Assembly: GCA_027068915.1 (NCBI GenBank)
Contig: JAMOLT010000008.1
Span: 1 to 45,845 of the forward strand
Reading direction: 5' to 3'
DNA: 45,845 bases
DNA from: Sedimenticola sp.
Lineage (GTDB): Bacteria; Pseudomonadota; Gammaproteobacteria; Chromatiales; Chromatiaceae
Within the stretch, counting starts at the first letter, position 1, and each line of letters opens with the position of its first letter. The notes below the pieces were generated by a model. It did not search any database, had not been told where the DNA came from, and was given only the letters and a program-made list of their open reading frames with translations. Shown here in pieces: positions 17,085 through 25,921 of the stretch. The translations under genes and the position numbers were made by a program.

Positions 17085-18215
17085 ATGCCGCAACACCAGC
17101 AATCTGCCGATGGTTTCATTTTTTCCATACTCAGCGGGAAAATCCCATCATGGCCTGATGCGGCAAACACCGCTTTTGCAGATGCGCTTCAACAGGAACT
17201 CCATCTGCAGGGCCTGTACCCGCTGGTCTACCATCTGTGCAAGAATGCTCCCACATGGAAAACCTGGCCTGCCGACATCCGTGAACGGGCGAAAAAAACA
17301 GCCTTTCAGCAAGCAGCCTGTGATCTGGCTGCGGAAACCAGAACCCGCCACCTGCTGACAAGATTGCAGGCGTCGGGGATTCGTCCCATTGTACTAAAAG
17401 GATCAGCCATCGCCTACACTCATTACCGGCAGCATGGCGCAAGAACCAGGGGCGACATCGACCTTCTTTTCTCTCGCAGGGATTTGCCTGCCGCCTTTCG
17501 GATTCTGGAAGCAGAAGGGTATGAATACGTCTATCGCCAGGGCTATCTGGGGCAGGAGCTGGGTTTTAAAGACACCTCCCCCGGGCAAAAAAACCCACCG
17601 CTGGACATTCACTGGAGAAGCAGCAGCTATGTGCTGCTGGCGCACCTGCTGGACTATGATGAAATCATCGACTCCGCCATAAGCATTCCCGAACTGGCCG
17701 ACCGCCCCTGCGCCATGAATCCGGTTCACGCCTTGCTGCACGCCTGCATACACTGGGCAAAGCACACCGCCAGCGGCGACAGCATTCGAACCCTGTGGAT
17801 ATACGATATGCATATGCTCGCCGGAGGACTGGATGATGGGGAAATGCAGCGGTTCGTCCAAAGCGCCGCCGAAAAAAAAATCAGCCGGATCTGCGCTGCC
17901 GCCATCGCTGCCGTAAAGCAGGCATTCACCTGCAAGGCACTTGAAACCCTGCATGACGAGCTGAGCCAAATCCATCAACAGGAACCCAGCGCAAGAATGC
18001 TTGAACGCCATGCCACCAGCTTTACACTCCGCGACATATGGTCTTTGGAAAATAGCATCACCTTGCGAAACAGCCTGCAGGACATCCTATTGCCACCCGG
18101 CGCCTATGTACTGAGATCCTATGGCAGAAAAAATCAGCTATGGCTGCCCTTGCTGTATGCACACAGGTTGTCAGCCGGATTGATCGAGTACACCAGACGC
18201 AGGCTAAGTCGATAG
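17085..18215 (+). CDS. Nucleotidyltransferase-fold protein (NTP_transf_5-like)
   Basis: This 376-residue protein has a nucleotidyltransferase core: LKGSAIAYTHY (GS motif, about residue 106), then ARTRGDIDLLF with the DxD pair, and later LDIHWRSS and HACIHWAKH, as in the uncharacterised family often found near polysaccharide genes. The product acts on an unknown substrate. It is the only plus-strand gene inside the locus, divergent from the epimerase and ending 1 bp before the convergent ligase gene. GTG 17079 and ATG 17085 are both possible starts. Confidence 0.75.
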   Translation: MPQHQQSADGFIFSILSGKIPSWPDAANTAFADALQQELHLQGLYPLVYHLCKNAPTWKTWPADIRERAKKTAFQQAACDLAAETRTRHLLTRLQASGIRPIVLKGSAIAYTHYRQHGARTRGDIDLLFSRRDLPAAFRILEAEGYEYVYRQGYLGQELGFKDTSPGQKNPPLDIHWRSSSYVLLAHLLDYDEIIDSAISIPELADRPCAMNPVHALLHACIHWAKHTASGDSIRTLWIYDMHMLAGGLDDGEMQRFVQSAAEKKISRICAAAIAAVKQAFTCKALETLHDELSQIHQQEPSARMLERHATSFTLRDIWSLENSITLRNSLQDILLPPGAYVLRSYGRKNQLWLPLLYAHRLSAGLIEYTRRRLSR

Positions 18216-18216
18216 C

Positions 18217-19692
18217 CTACCAGTCATCCAGGGATACGCCATTTCTCGGCTGACGAATCACTGGCGTGGAAGCTGCGGGAACCTGCATGCGCCTGGCTCC
18301 GGCCTTTCTGCCCGGCCTTTCCTTGAGCACCATCTCTTCCGTATTTTCTTTCAGGAATACCGCCAGCAAGAATGCAAAGTAGATGGCGTTGGCCGGTTTG
18401 TGCAAATTGAAATCCACGAAAGAATGGAGTATCAAGAGAAATACGCCAATGCCAGCGCCGGCCTGAACATAACGGAAGGTACGCCAGCGCCCCTTGATCC
18501 ACAACCTGCGCCAGCCAAGGGCATACAGACCCAGCCCGACAAGAACAAGGAGCAGCGCCAGTACGCCACCGTCAAATATCCACTCCAGGTAATCGTTATG
18601 GGCATGATTGACGAAAGCATCGATGCCGACGGGCTGAAAATGGGGATAGACTTCCGGATAGGCTCCAGGCCCTGCACCCACAGGGAAAAACTCCAATGCC
18701 CCCTGCATGGATGTCGCATAGATGCTCCAGCGGGAATCCTCCATGGGATCCATGGAAAAGCGATCAAGAATGGGGGCAAGGCCAATTTCCACCGTCAGCA
18801 CCACAATCACTGCAATCACGGTTCCATAAGTGCCATATACATTGCCCCCACCCAGGCGGCGCGCAAACACCAGCAAGGCCAGGAACAGCCCGAGCATGGT
18901 CAGGACGATGCCAGCCCGGGAGCGAGTGAACACCAGGCACAATATGATCAACACACCAATAACGGCATAGATACTGGCTTGATGCCCTTTGGCTGTGGCA
19001 AGGAAGCTCAACCGCTTGCGCCAGGATCCCTGGGCAGAATCAAACCTGTGTTGCCCCACCGTCGCCGCAAGCAATGCCAGCGCCACCGGAAACAGCATTT
19101 CCAGAAGGCCTGCCAGGTGATCTCTGTTCAGATAGGTGCCTGCGGCAGCCTTGATACCATATTCATTGGACAGGTAAAGCGAGCTGGCGCCTCCTCCCCC
19201 ATATTGCATGAGGCTCAACACCGACTGAAACACAGCCATGCCCAAGGCCACATAGATCAGCTTGAGAATGTTCTGTTGCGGTTGATTGATGACAGCGGCA
19301 AACACCACCAGGGGCGGCAACAGCGCCCACAGCGCCCCTTCCGTTTTGTGTGGCGCCAGCGTAATGGCACGCCAGACCTGCTCCCCGCTCATGCCGATTG
19401 CCCGATAGATTTCGGAAAAAGCCTCGCGCCCCGGCAATTGCTGCCACAGCACCGCCGGCAGGGGCATCAGCATCAGCACGGGCAGCAGGATGATTCCTCC
19501 AAGCATAACCAGATGTGCAGTTCCGAGTTGCGACATTTCTGACGGGCGCATCAGCAGCAGAACAAGAATACCCAGTGAAAACAGCTCCAGCAGCAACAGC
19601 GGCACCGGGAGATTGCCCGCACGAAACAGGGGTGCAAACAGAAGCATCAGCAATAGAAGCCAGAAAACGCCTTGTTTACTATGCTGAACCAC
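18217..19692 (-). CDS. O-antigen ligase/polymerase (Wzy/WaaL-like), second copy
   Basis: This 491-residue protein has 10-12 membrane segments. The Wzy_C-type region contains FTRSRAGIVLTMLGL, DSRWSIYATSMQGALEFFPVGAGPGAYPEVYPHF and AFVNHAHNDYLEWIFDGG. The NHAHNDYLE block is the typical signature of this ligase family. The C-terminal tail is basic and cytoplasmic. The start is GTG 19692, with AGGAG eight bases upstream. It is longer than the copy at 4999-6345 and differs in its loop, so the two may have different roles (polymerase versus ligase). Confidence 0.87.
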   Translation of the reverse strand: MVQHSKQGVFWLLLLMLLFAPLFRAGNLPVPLLLLELFSLGILVLLLMRPSEMSQLGTAHLVMLGGIILLPVLMLMPLPAVLWQQLPGREAFSEIYRAIGMSGEQVWRAITLAPHKTEGALWALLPPLVVFAAVINQPQQNILKLIYVALGMAVFQSVLSLMQYGGGGASSLYLSNEYGIKAAAGTYLNRDHLAGLLEMLFPVALALLAATVGQHRFDSAQGSWRKRLSFLATAKGHQASIYAVIGVLIILCLVFTRSRAGIVLTMLGLFLALLVFARRLGGGNVYGTYGTVIAVIVVLTVEIGLAPILDRFSMDPMEDSRWSIYATSMQGALEFFPVGAGPGAYPEVYPHFQPVGIDAFVNHAHNDYLEWIFDGGVLALLLVLVGLGLYALGWRRLWIKGRWRTFRYVQAGAGIGVFLLILHSFVDFNLHKPANAIYFAFLLAVFLKENTEEMVLKERPGRKAGARRMQVPAASTPVIRQPRNGVSLDDW

Positions 19693-19781
19693 AACAAAGT
19701 CTCCTGCACCTGCAGCACCCCATAAGGGGTAGGATGGCTACGCCAGCATGCTGTTCCTGCGACACTGGAGAAAAGCCGACC

Positions 19782-20678
19782 TCAGGGACTGATAGGGGGA
19801 GGCGGAGGTACGGGATCATCCGGGCCCGGAATAATCCCGAGCACGACACCCGTCCCGATAAAGGTAAGCACATCCACCGACGTTTGGTTGCCGAAGATTG
19901 CGGGGGTACAGTTACCGACGGGGGCAGCCGCCGCGAGAGGGCATTTGTCAGCATCAATTCCTATGACCTCAAGGCCATCCCAGGCCTCATCACAACCATT
20001 GAAATAGGATATTTCGACATGGGATTTCTCCGGCACCCGCAGCTTGACTCCGTTTTTTAGCTCATGACCCTTGGCAACCGGATGAAACCCCTGGCCTTCA
20101 TCAACAAAAACCTCGCCCTTGAGCTCCTTCAAAACAGCAATGGGGCAACTGTTTTCGTCCACAGCAACAGTTTTTTTTCCTTCATAGACAACACTGCAGG
20201 CGCCCTTGTAGTTTACTTCTGCCTGGCCATCAACTTTCAGTTGATCACCATGATTCAGAACCTCTCCTTCCTGGGCTATATGGAACTGCCCATCACGTTT
20301 TACCAGAACAGATCCCATAACCTGAGTGAGGATGATCGCAACATCATCTGCGCCACCAGCCCCTCCTCCCATGCAGGGAATCCACAGACCCGCCAGCGTG
20401 GGACAGCTTTCGACATCGACGTCAACAATCTTCGCGCCCTTCCATACTACTTCGCAGCCACTGTCAAAAACCACCTTGACCTCTGCCCCCTCCATGATCA
20501 TCAGGCGGTCGCCATCCGATACCCGTTGGCCAGTCTGAACAGGCAAATAGCGGTCTCCCTGAAACAGCAATACGTCACCCTTCACAGAAGCCAGCACGGC
20601 ATTCTGCGTGTCTTTTGCCGGCACACTGCCTACCTGCAACGCAAGTGCCACTACCAATATTGATATAATCGCTTTCAT
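19782..20678 (-). CDS. Exported protein with three cysteine-paired FecR-like repeats
   Basis: This 298-residue protein has a signal peptide (MKAIISILVVALALQVGSVPA). Three tandem repeats of about 65 residues follow, each beginning with a VxGxV core, then GD-L, an acidic/hydrophobic strand, a Cys (GCEVVWKG, ACSVVYEG, GCDEAWDG) and ending in a second Cys (ESCP, NSCP, DKCP). This suggests one disulfide per repeat. The layout resembles FecR-type beta domains. A short hydrophobic stretch (VDVLTFIGTGVVLGIIPG) and the tail PPPPPISP end the protein. The start is ATG 20678. I do not recognise a named family; it lies between the TPR gene and the ligase, so a periplasmic glycan-related role is likely. 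Confidence 0.75.
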   Translation of the reverse strand: MKAIISILVVALALQVGSVPAKDTQNAVLASVKGDVLLFQGDRYLPVQTGQRVSDGDRLMIMEGAEVKVVFDSGCEVVWKGAKIVDVDVESCPTLAGLWIPCMGGGAGGADDVAIILTQVMGSVLVKRDGQFHIAQEGEVLNHGDQLKVDGQAEVNYKGACSVVYEGKKTVAVDENSCPIAVLKELKGEVFVDEGQGFHPVAKGHELKNGVKLRVPEKSHVEISYFNGCDEAWDGLEVIGIDADKCPLAAAAPVGNCTPAIFGNQTSVDVLTFIGTGVVLGIIPGPDDPVPPPPPISP

Positions 20679-20783
20679 TCGCAATCTGTTTGTCACTCTG
20701 CCTGGCGGGCTATTGGTCGAATATGGATTTCCAGCCTGAAAAATGTCTCTCGACAACAAGTTGAACCACGCCGTAATGCTAGC

Positions 20784-20789
20784 ATTATA
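20784..20789 (-). promoter_or_regulatory. Possible -10 box upstream of the FecR-like gene
   Basis: On the minus strand a perfect TATAAT lies at 20784-20789, about 105 bp before the ATG at 20678. No convincing TTGACA-like -35 sits 16-18 bp upstream; an extended leader and an activator would be needed. The 236-bp gap between this gene and the TPR gene is the widest within this part of the locus, which makes an internal promoter plausible. Confidence 0.4.
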
Positions 20790-20914
20790 GTGCTTATTAC
20801 CCAAGAACTTACGTCATCATCAAGGCCTAACTTAATGACATTGGGGTGAATAACTACCCATCGGATACCCAACTCATCCCTATTCCAGGCAGGGGTTCCC
20901 AGAATGCCCTGTCG

Positions 20915-22171
20915 TCATTCCAGCTTGTGGATAGACAAACGATCAAACCAAAGCTCTCCCTCAACAATGTGTTCATCACCGTTTTCCCCCACGATTTCCA
21001 GTCTCAACAACTGCCCGGTACATGCCTTGTCATCAGGAACTTCAAATGTAAACTGCTGGGTTTCCCAATCACTTGCCCCCACCAGCAACGCTGCTTCTCC
21101 CAGTAGCCTTGTATCATTTCCTACACACCGGACAACCCATTTCAATCCACCCTGAATACGCAGACGATCAACCCGTGTACGCATGGACATCGCATAGCGC
21201 CCTTTACTCAATAGCAACGGCTGATATACCTGCTTCTGTGGAGTGTTTTCACCCTTGTAGTAAATATGCAAAGCCTTCTCACCCTCAGCCCCATAGGTAT
21301 GCTTGCGCCGAATGACCCACGCCTTGTCTTCAGGAAAGTGCCAGCCAAAGCCTGCATTTGCAGGGGGCAATTCGAAACCGCCATCGAATACGCTGCCAAG
21401 ATATTCACGCTCTCTGGCATCCAGGCCATTGATCCATACCAGATAAGCTTCCGCCCATTGCTGATCCTGTTGCAGACGTTCAACCAGCAGGTTTCTCTCC
21501 ATCCTGGACAGGGGCACGGAACTGGCATGCCGGAGGGAAGCCACGGCAACCACGGTTTCAAGCTTCTTTGCATGTCTGCTCAGATAGTCGAAGAATGCAT
21601 CCCACCACGGAGGGGGCGCATCAGCCAGAAACTTGAACATGCCAACCGATTGTTCATTCCCGGCAATCTTGCTCAAGGCAGGATAAATCCTGTTGCCCAG
21701 GCCCGGATCCAGCTCCAGCGCCACGGCCCAATTCTCCATGGCTCGCACCAATTGCCCACGCGCCACCCAGTATCGTGCCGCATTCAATCTGATAATTTTA
21801 TGCGAAGGCATCCGGCGTACAGCAAGGCTGATCATTTCATCCGCGTCCTGAAGCTTGCCCCTGTCCAGCAGCAACTGTGCAAGTGCTTCCATGGGGGCTG
21901 CATTGCCTGGATTCAGGGCAATGGCTTTACGCAACAACTGCTCAGCCTTGTCCCGGTCATTCGGCAACAGAGCTTTCCCCTTAAGATACAGGGCAACAGG
22001 ATGGTCAGGATTCCATAGCAAGGCCTGGTCTATGGCCTGCTCATTACCCAACAGCGCCTGCCGCACATAATGCTCCCCCAGGCCGCTGGCCAGGATTCTC
22101 CAGGCAACCAGCAGCGCTATCAGCAAGACCGATATTCTGATGGCAACCATTTTGGCTTTTGACAATCTCAT
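20915..22171 (-). CDS. TPR membrane protein with C-terminal jelly-roll-like domain
   Basis: This 418-residue protein has an N-terminal membrane anchor (AIRISVLLIALLVAWRIL, about residues 10-28). TPR-like helical pairs cover about 40-180 (LYLKGKALLP, EQLLRKAIALNPGN, ENWAVALELDPG). The C-terminal 160 residues look like a galactose-binding-type jelly roll: FDGGFE, GEKALHIYYKG, GRYAMSMRTRVDRLRIQGGLKW. Three cysteines occur in that domain region. TPR proteins next to Wzy-like ligases are common, and the carbohydrate-binding tail would suit contact with nascent glycan. It is 3 bp from the J-domain gene. Confidence 0.78.
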   Translation of the reverse strand: MRLSKAKMVAIRISVLLIALLVAWRILASGLGEHYVRQALLGNEQAIDQALLWNPDHPVALYLKGKALLPNDRDKAEQLLRKAIALNPGNAAPMEALAQLLLDRGKLQDADEMISLAVRRMPSHKIIRLNAARYWVARGQLVRAMENWAVALELDPGLGNRIYPALSKIAGNEQSVGMFKFLADAPPPWWDAFFDYLSRHAKKLETVVAVASLRHASSVPLSRMERNLLVERLQQDQQWAEAYLVWINGLDAREREYLGSVFDGGFELPPANAGFGWHFPEDKAWVIRRKHTYGAEGEKALHIYYKGENTPQKQVYQPLLLSKGRYAMSMRTRVDRLRIQGGLKWVVRCVGNDTRLLGEAALLVGASDWETQQFTFEVPDDKACTGQLLRLEIVGENGDEHIVEGELWFDRLSIHKLE

Positions 22172-22174
22172 TCC

Positions 22175-23626
22175 TCAGGGCGCCTCTTGCGTGTTGGCTA
22201 CATTGTGCAGGAGGCTGGCAATGTACAGTTTTTTTCCTTTGCGGATCAATTGAAGCACCATTTCGCCATGGAAGCGGGTTTTGTTGCCATTTTTTGCTTC
22301 ATTTACCACTTGCAAGCTGGCCTTCAGCTGGTATGCAGTATTGCCCAGCTGCCTTATGGTAACCTGCTCCACATCGATTTTTCTGTGGCGGGTCTGTTGA
22401 AACACCGAGGCGTAGCCGCTCCTGATCAGGTTTCGCCCTTGCCCCGGGTTCGTGCTCGGCTCCAGGGTAAACAGGCTCAATAACTTGTTCAGATCAGCAG
22501 CTTCATAGGCGCGCACATATTGCATAAACACATACTCTGGCTGCAGCCAGGGCAAGGTTTCGCCACCGTTGCGCGCCCCGGCTCTCCGCTGCAGGTTCCG
22601 GTTTGGTCTTTCAATGGCGCTGGAAGCCGCTATCTCTGCACCATCAAAACCCGTATAAGGCAGATTGGCCATGGTGGCGGGTGCAGCAGGCTCTACGCCA
22701 GGTTGTTCATGGCTAGCTGCACTGCTCTGCCGGGCAGGCACTGGCGTGCTTCTTTCCACCACGGCCTCCTGGCTGGCTACTTTAGAATCTGGCTGCTGCG
22801 CTGCCTTGGGTTCAATCATCTCTATCTCCGGCAAGCTTTCCTTCACAACCTCCGGCGCGGCGCCTGTCCATACATCTGCCGAAGAAAACAGGCTGGGCGG
22901 CACTCTATCCGCCACACTTTCGCCAGCCCGTTCCGGTTTTGCCAGGGTCAATGTGGTGTTTCCTGAACCACCCAGGGAAATCAGCAGCAATACCGCTCCC
23001 AGCAGCAATAAAATCACCAGCCAGATCACAATTTTAGGGTACCGCTGCAGAAACCTGAATCGATATGGCAGTTCCAGCGGGCTGGCAGAACGCGGAATCA
23101 CCCGGGGCGACACCTTCCAGCCTGCCGGCTGCCCATGCCGGCGTTTTTTTCCTGCGGCCTTGCTGCCCTGGGTAGTACGCCCTAGTTCCTGGTCGTATGC
23201 ACGGCGCTTCTCCGGGCGCTTGAGTACACCATAAGCACGATTCAGACAGCGTACAAACTGTTCTTCCCAATGCTCTTTGGTGCCACTCCTGTCTGGATGA
23301 AAAAGACTGATGAGCAAACGGTATCTGCGCCGGATTTCGTTGTTGTCAGCATTGGCTGGAAGCCCCAGTACGCAATAGTGATTGCAGCCATCTGGAAACA
23401 ACAGCTGGCGGATATAAAAATAGGAAGCAGCCAGGAGTTCATCGGTACGGCAACCCAGTTTGTGGGCAACAGGAGCCAGACGCTCTTCCGGGCGGGTAAG
23501 GTAATCGAGAAAAGCGGAAAATTCCCCGGGAACTGGTGTCGTGGCATCAACGGAAGCCGGATGTGACTGAGGCGCACGATAATAATCAAGCACCATGGCG
23601 AAAAACTGTTCTGTAACCCCTGGCAT
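22175..23626 (-). CDS. Membrane-anchored J-domain protein with periplasmic NTF2-like domain
   Basis: This 483-residue protein has a novel-looking layout. Residues 1-80 form an unrecognised helical head. Residues 82-148 are a J domain with YCVLGLPANADNNEIRRRYR and the catalytic HPD at 110-112. A basic linker follows (KKRRH), then one membrane segment at about 198-218. A Pro/Ala/Glu-rich periplasmic stretch leads to a C-terminal region (about 365-480, LNKLLSLFTLEPSTN to LIRKGKKLYIASLLH) resembling an NTF2/SnoaL fold. The J domain should stimulate a cytosolic Hsp70. It lies 27 bp downstream of the Wzc-type kinase and just before the TPR gene, so it is probably part of the export machinery. Confidence 0.8.
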   Translation of the reverse strand: MPGVTEQFFAMVLDYYRAPQSHPASVDATTPVPGEFSAFLDYLTRPEERLAPVAHKLGCRTDELLAASYFYIRQLLFPDGCNHYCVLGLPANADNNEIRRRYRLLISLFHPDRSGTKEHWEEQFVRCLNRAYGVLKRPEKRRAYDQELGRTTQGSKAAGKKRRHGQPAGWKVSPRVIPRSASPLELPYRFRFLQRYPKIVIWLVILLLLGAVLLLISLGGSGNTTLTLAKPERAGESVADRVPPSLFSSADVWTGAAPEVVKESLPEIEMIEPKAAQQPDSKVASQEAVVERSTPVPARQSSAASHEQPGVEPAAPATMANLPYTGFDGAEIAASSAIERPNRNLQRRAGARNGGETLPWLQPEYVFMQYVRAYEAADLNKLLSLFTLEPSTNPGQGRNLIRSGYASVFQQTRHRKIDVEQVTIRQLGNTAYQLKASLQVVNEAKNGNKTRFHGEMVLQLIRKGKKLYIASLLHNVANTQEAP

Positions 23627-23653
23627 CAGTTTGGCTGGAAACCTGGCAAATAC

Positions 23654-25915
23654 TCAGGAAGCCAGCTTGGGCCGGCCCCTGGCATCACTATCTGCGTAGC
23701 CATAGTAGTTATAGTCATACTGATAATCATACCCATAGCCGCTGCGTCCCTGCCCGTATTTGACCAGCAGCGTTCCCAGCACCTTGGCGCGCGCCTGCCG
23801 CAGACGTTGCACTGCGCCCTTGAGCGCACCCGTGCGGGTAACCCCCGCATCCACCACCACAATGGTGGCTCGGGCCAGGTTCGCCAGTATCAAAGCATCG
23901 GCCAGCCCCAGCACCGGCGGCCCGTCGATAATCACCAGATCAAATTTTTCCTCTGCTGTTTGCAAAAACTCCATCATCCTGCCGCTTCCCAGGAGCTCGG
24001 CGGGGTTCGGCGGCAGCGGGCCGGCTGTCATCACATACAAGCCATCCACAATGCCCTGCTGGAGAACCTCACTGGCCTTGTAACCACCAGCCAGGTGGTT
24101 GGTTAAACCAGCTTCATTGGGAAGATCAAGCTCACTGTGCAGCGATGGGTTGCGCAGATCAGCATCCACCAGCAGCACGTTTGCCCCGCCTTGCACATAC
24201 GTCAGGGCAAGGCTGACTGCAGTGGTGGTTTTCCCCTCTCCGGCAATGGAGCTCGTTACATGCAGTATTTCCGGAGAGCCAGACGGTAAGGAAAACGACA
24301 GTGCTGTCCGGCAGGAACGATAGGCCTCGGCAATCGCTGATTTCGGCTCCATGCAGGTTTTCAGCGCCACCGATTCGGCATCATTCTCCAGGCGCAGCTC
24401 CGGAATAACGCCCAGGACAGGCAGCTCGACAAGCTTTTCAAGCTCGGATGTCGATTTGATCGTGTCATCCAGGTGTTCGAACAGGAAAGCCAGACCTATG
24501 CCACCCAACAGACCAATAACCAGTGCAATCTGCAGATTTTTCATCAGGTTGGGCTTGTAGGCGGCGCCCGGCACTTCGCCTTTGTCAATAATGGAAATGT
24601 TATTGGCCCCTACTCCCGCAGCCACACCAACCTCCTTGATACGCTGCAAGAGGCCGTCATACAGCTCGCGGTTGGTCTCCACGTCCCGTTTTAGCGCCTG
24701 GTAATCCGTACTCTTGCGTTGCAGGTCGAGAATCTGCCCCTTGATATCCGCCATGCGCGACTGCAGCATGGCCTGCTCTCTCACCGCCGCCTGATAGCTG
24801 CTTTTGATGGAAGATTGGATGCCTGCGCTTTCTTCGGCAACCTTGCGCTCAAGCTCCTCGATCTGGCCTTTCAGTCGCTGCATCTTCGGATAGGCTGGCT
24901 TGAATACACGCAGATTATCCTCATATTCTCCCTCCAAATCCGCCAGTTTTTCCTTGTAGGACTGAATCACTTCACTGGCGGAAATCTGCTCAAAACCCTG
25001 TGCGCCGCTGTTTTTCATCTCTTGAAATCTGGACTCCGCCTTGATCCTTTCCGCCTCAACGTCCGTCAGCCTGGCGTTCAGCGCCTGAAGCTTCTGCATC
25101 AATATGCCTTGCTTGGCATCCATGTCCACAATTGCCCTTTCACCGGCATATTCCACCAGCTTTCGTTCCGATCCTTCCAGATTGGCCCGGACTTGCTTGA
25201 TGCGATCAGAAAGAAAGGCTTTTGCATAGGAGGAGTTTTCGAAGCGCCTCTCCATGGTGGTATCGATAAAACTCTTGGCCAGTGTATTCACCACTTTGGC
25301 CGCCAGCTCGGGATTCGGGCTGTCATAGCTTACAACCACCAGCCGGGAGTTCTTTATCGGGCTGACCGTCAGATTCGCCAACAGGAGATGCTCCAGTCCC
25401 GCGGTGCCAGTGGTATTTTCCGCCTTGCCACCATCCCCATGGCTTTCGCCGGAAAAAAAACCTTTCACTTCCCGGAAAAAGGAAGGTTTTTCTTCTGCCC
25501 TGAACTGGTCTGATGATTCCAGTCCCAGTTGCTCGACGACCCGCTTCGCCAGCCCGCGGCTTTTCAGTAGCTGGTACTGGGTTTCATAGAAATCATAACT
25601 GTATGCCGACTCCCTGGGGGTAACCCCTTCGAAGTTGACGATTCTCGCGGCCTCCCGGTCAATTTGCAGTTTCACACTGCTGCGATAGAGCGGGGTTTGC
25701 AGGGATGTAGCAATAGCACTGGCTACTAGCGCAATCAGGGTAAAGAGAATAATCGTGAACTTGTGTCGGACAATGACCAGCCAATAATCCTTCAGGTTCA
25801 GCCCTTCTTCATCATCGAAACCGCCTTGCACCCTCTCATACAAAGCAAGCTCACGCTCCTCGTCTGACAGGGCCAACACATTGCGCGGCAGCGGCTTGGG
25901 GTTTTCAGGGTTCAT
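23654..25915 (-). CDS. Wzc-type polysaccharide biosynthesis tyrosine autokinase
   Basis: This 753-residue protein is a BY-kinase fused to a Wzz-type co-polymerase. The N-terminal Wzz domain includes membrane segment FTIILFTLIALVASAIA; a long periplasmic coiled-coil (about 220-420) with a GNVR-like end follows; the second membrane segment is LQIALVIGLLGGIGLAFLF. The cytoplasmic kinase has Walker A SIAGEGKTTT (about 555), Walker A' VLLVDADLRNP (about 583) and Walker B LVIIDGPPV (about 660). A C-terminal tyrosine cluster (nine Tyr, about 718-740) is the expected autophosphorylation site. It controls chain length and export with the Wza-like protein, and is presumably reversed by the phosphatase at 26935. 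Confidence 0.95.
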   Translation of the reverse strand: MNPENPKPLPRNVLALSDEERELALYERVQGGFDDEEGLNLKDYWLVIVRHKFTIILFTLIALVASAIATSLQTPLYRSSVKLQIDREAARIVNFEGVTPRESAYSYDFYETQYQLLKSRGLAKRVVEQLGLESSDQFRAEEKPSFFREVKGFFSGESHGDGGKAENTTGTAGLEHLLLANLTVSPIKNSRLVVVSYDSPNPELAAKVVNTLAKSFIDTTMERRFENSSYAKAFLSDRIKQVRANLEGSERKLVEYAGERAIVDMDAKQGILMQKLQALNARLTDVEAERIKAESRFQEMKNSGAQGFEQISASEVIQSYKEKLADLEGEYEDNLRVFKPAYPKMQRLKGQIEELERKVAEESAGIQSSIKSSYQAAVREQAMLQSRMADIKGQILDLQRKSTDYQALKRDVETNRELYDGLLQRIKEVGVAAGVGANNISIIDKGEVPGAAYKPNLMKNLQIALVIGLLGGIGLAFLFEHLDDTIKSTSELEKLVELPVLGVIPELRLENDAESVALKTCMEPKSAIAEAYRSCRTALSFSLPSGSPEILHVTSSIAGEGKTTTAVSLALTYVQGGANVLLVDADLRNPSLHSELDLPNEAGLTNHLAGGYKASEVLQQGIVDGLYVMTAGPLPPNPAELLGSGRMMEFLQTAEEKFDLVIIDGPPVLGLADALILANLARATIVVVDAGVTRTGALKGAVQRLRQARAKVLGTLLVKYGQGRSGYGYDYQYDYNYYGYADSDARGRPKLAS

Positions 25916-25921
25916 GGCGCA

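Noticed and set aside
18400-19542. 380-codon antisense frame within the second ligase/polymerase gene
   Set aside because: Composition is Gln/His/Pro-rich as expected of a reverse-strand shadow; the opposite gene has clear membrane segments and family motifs.
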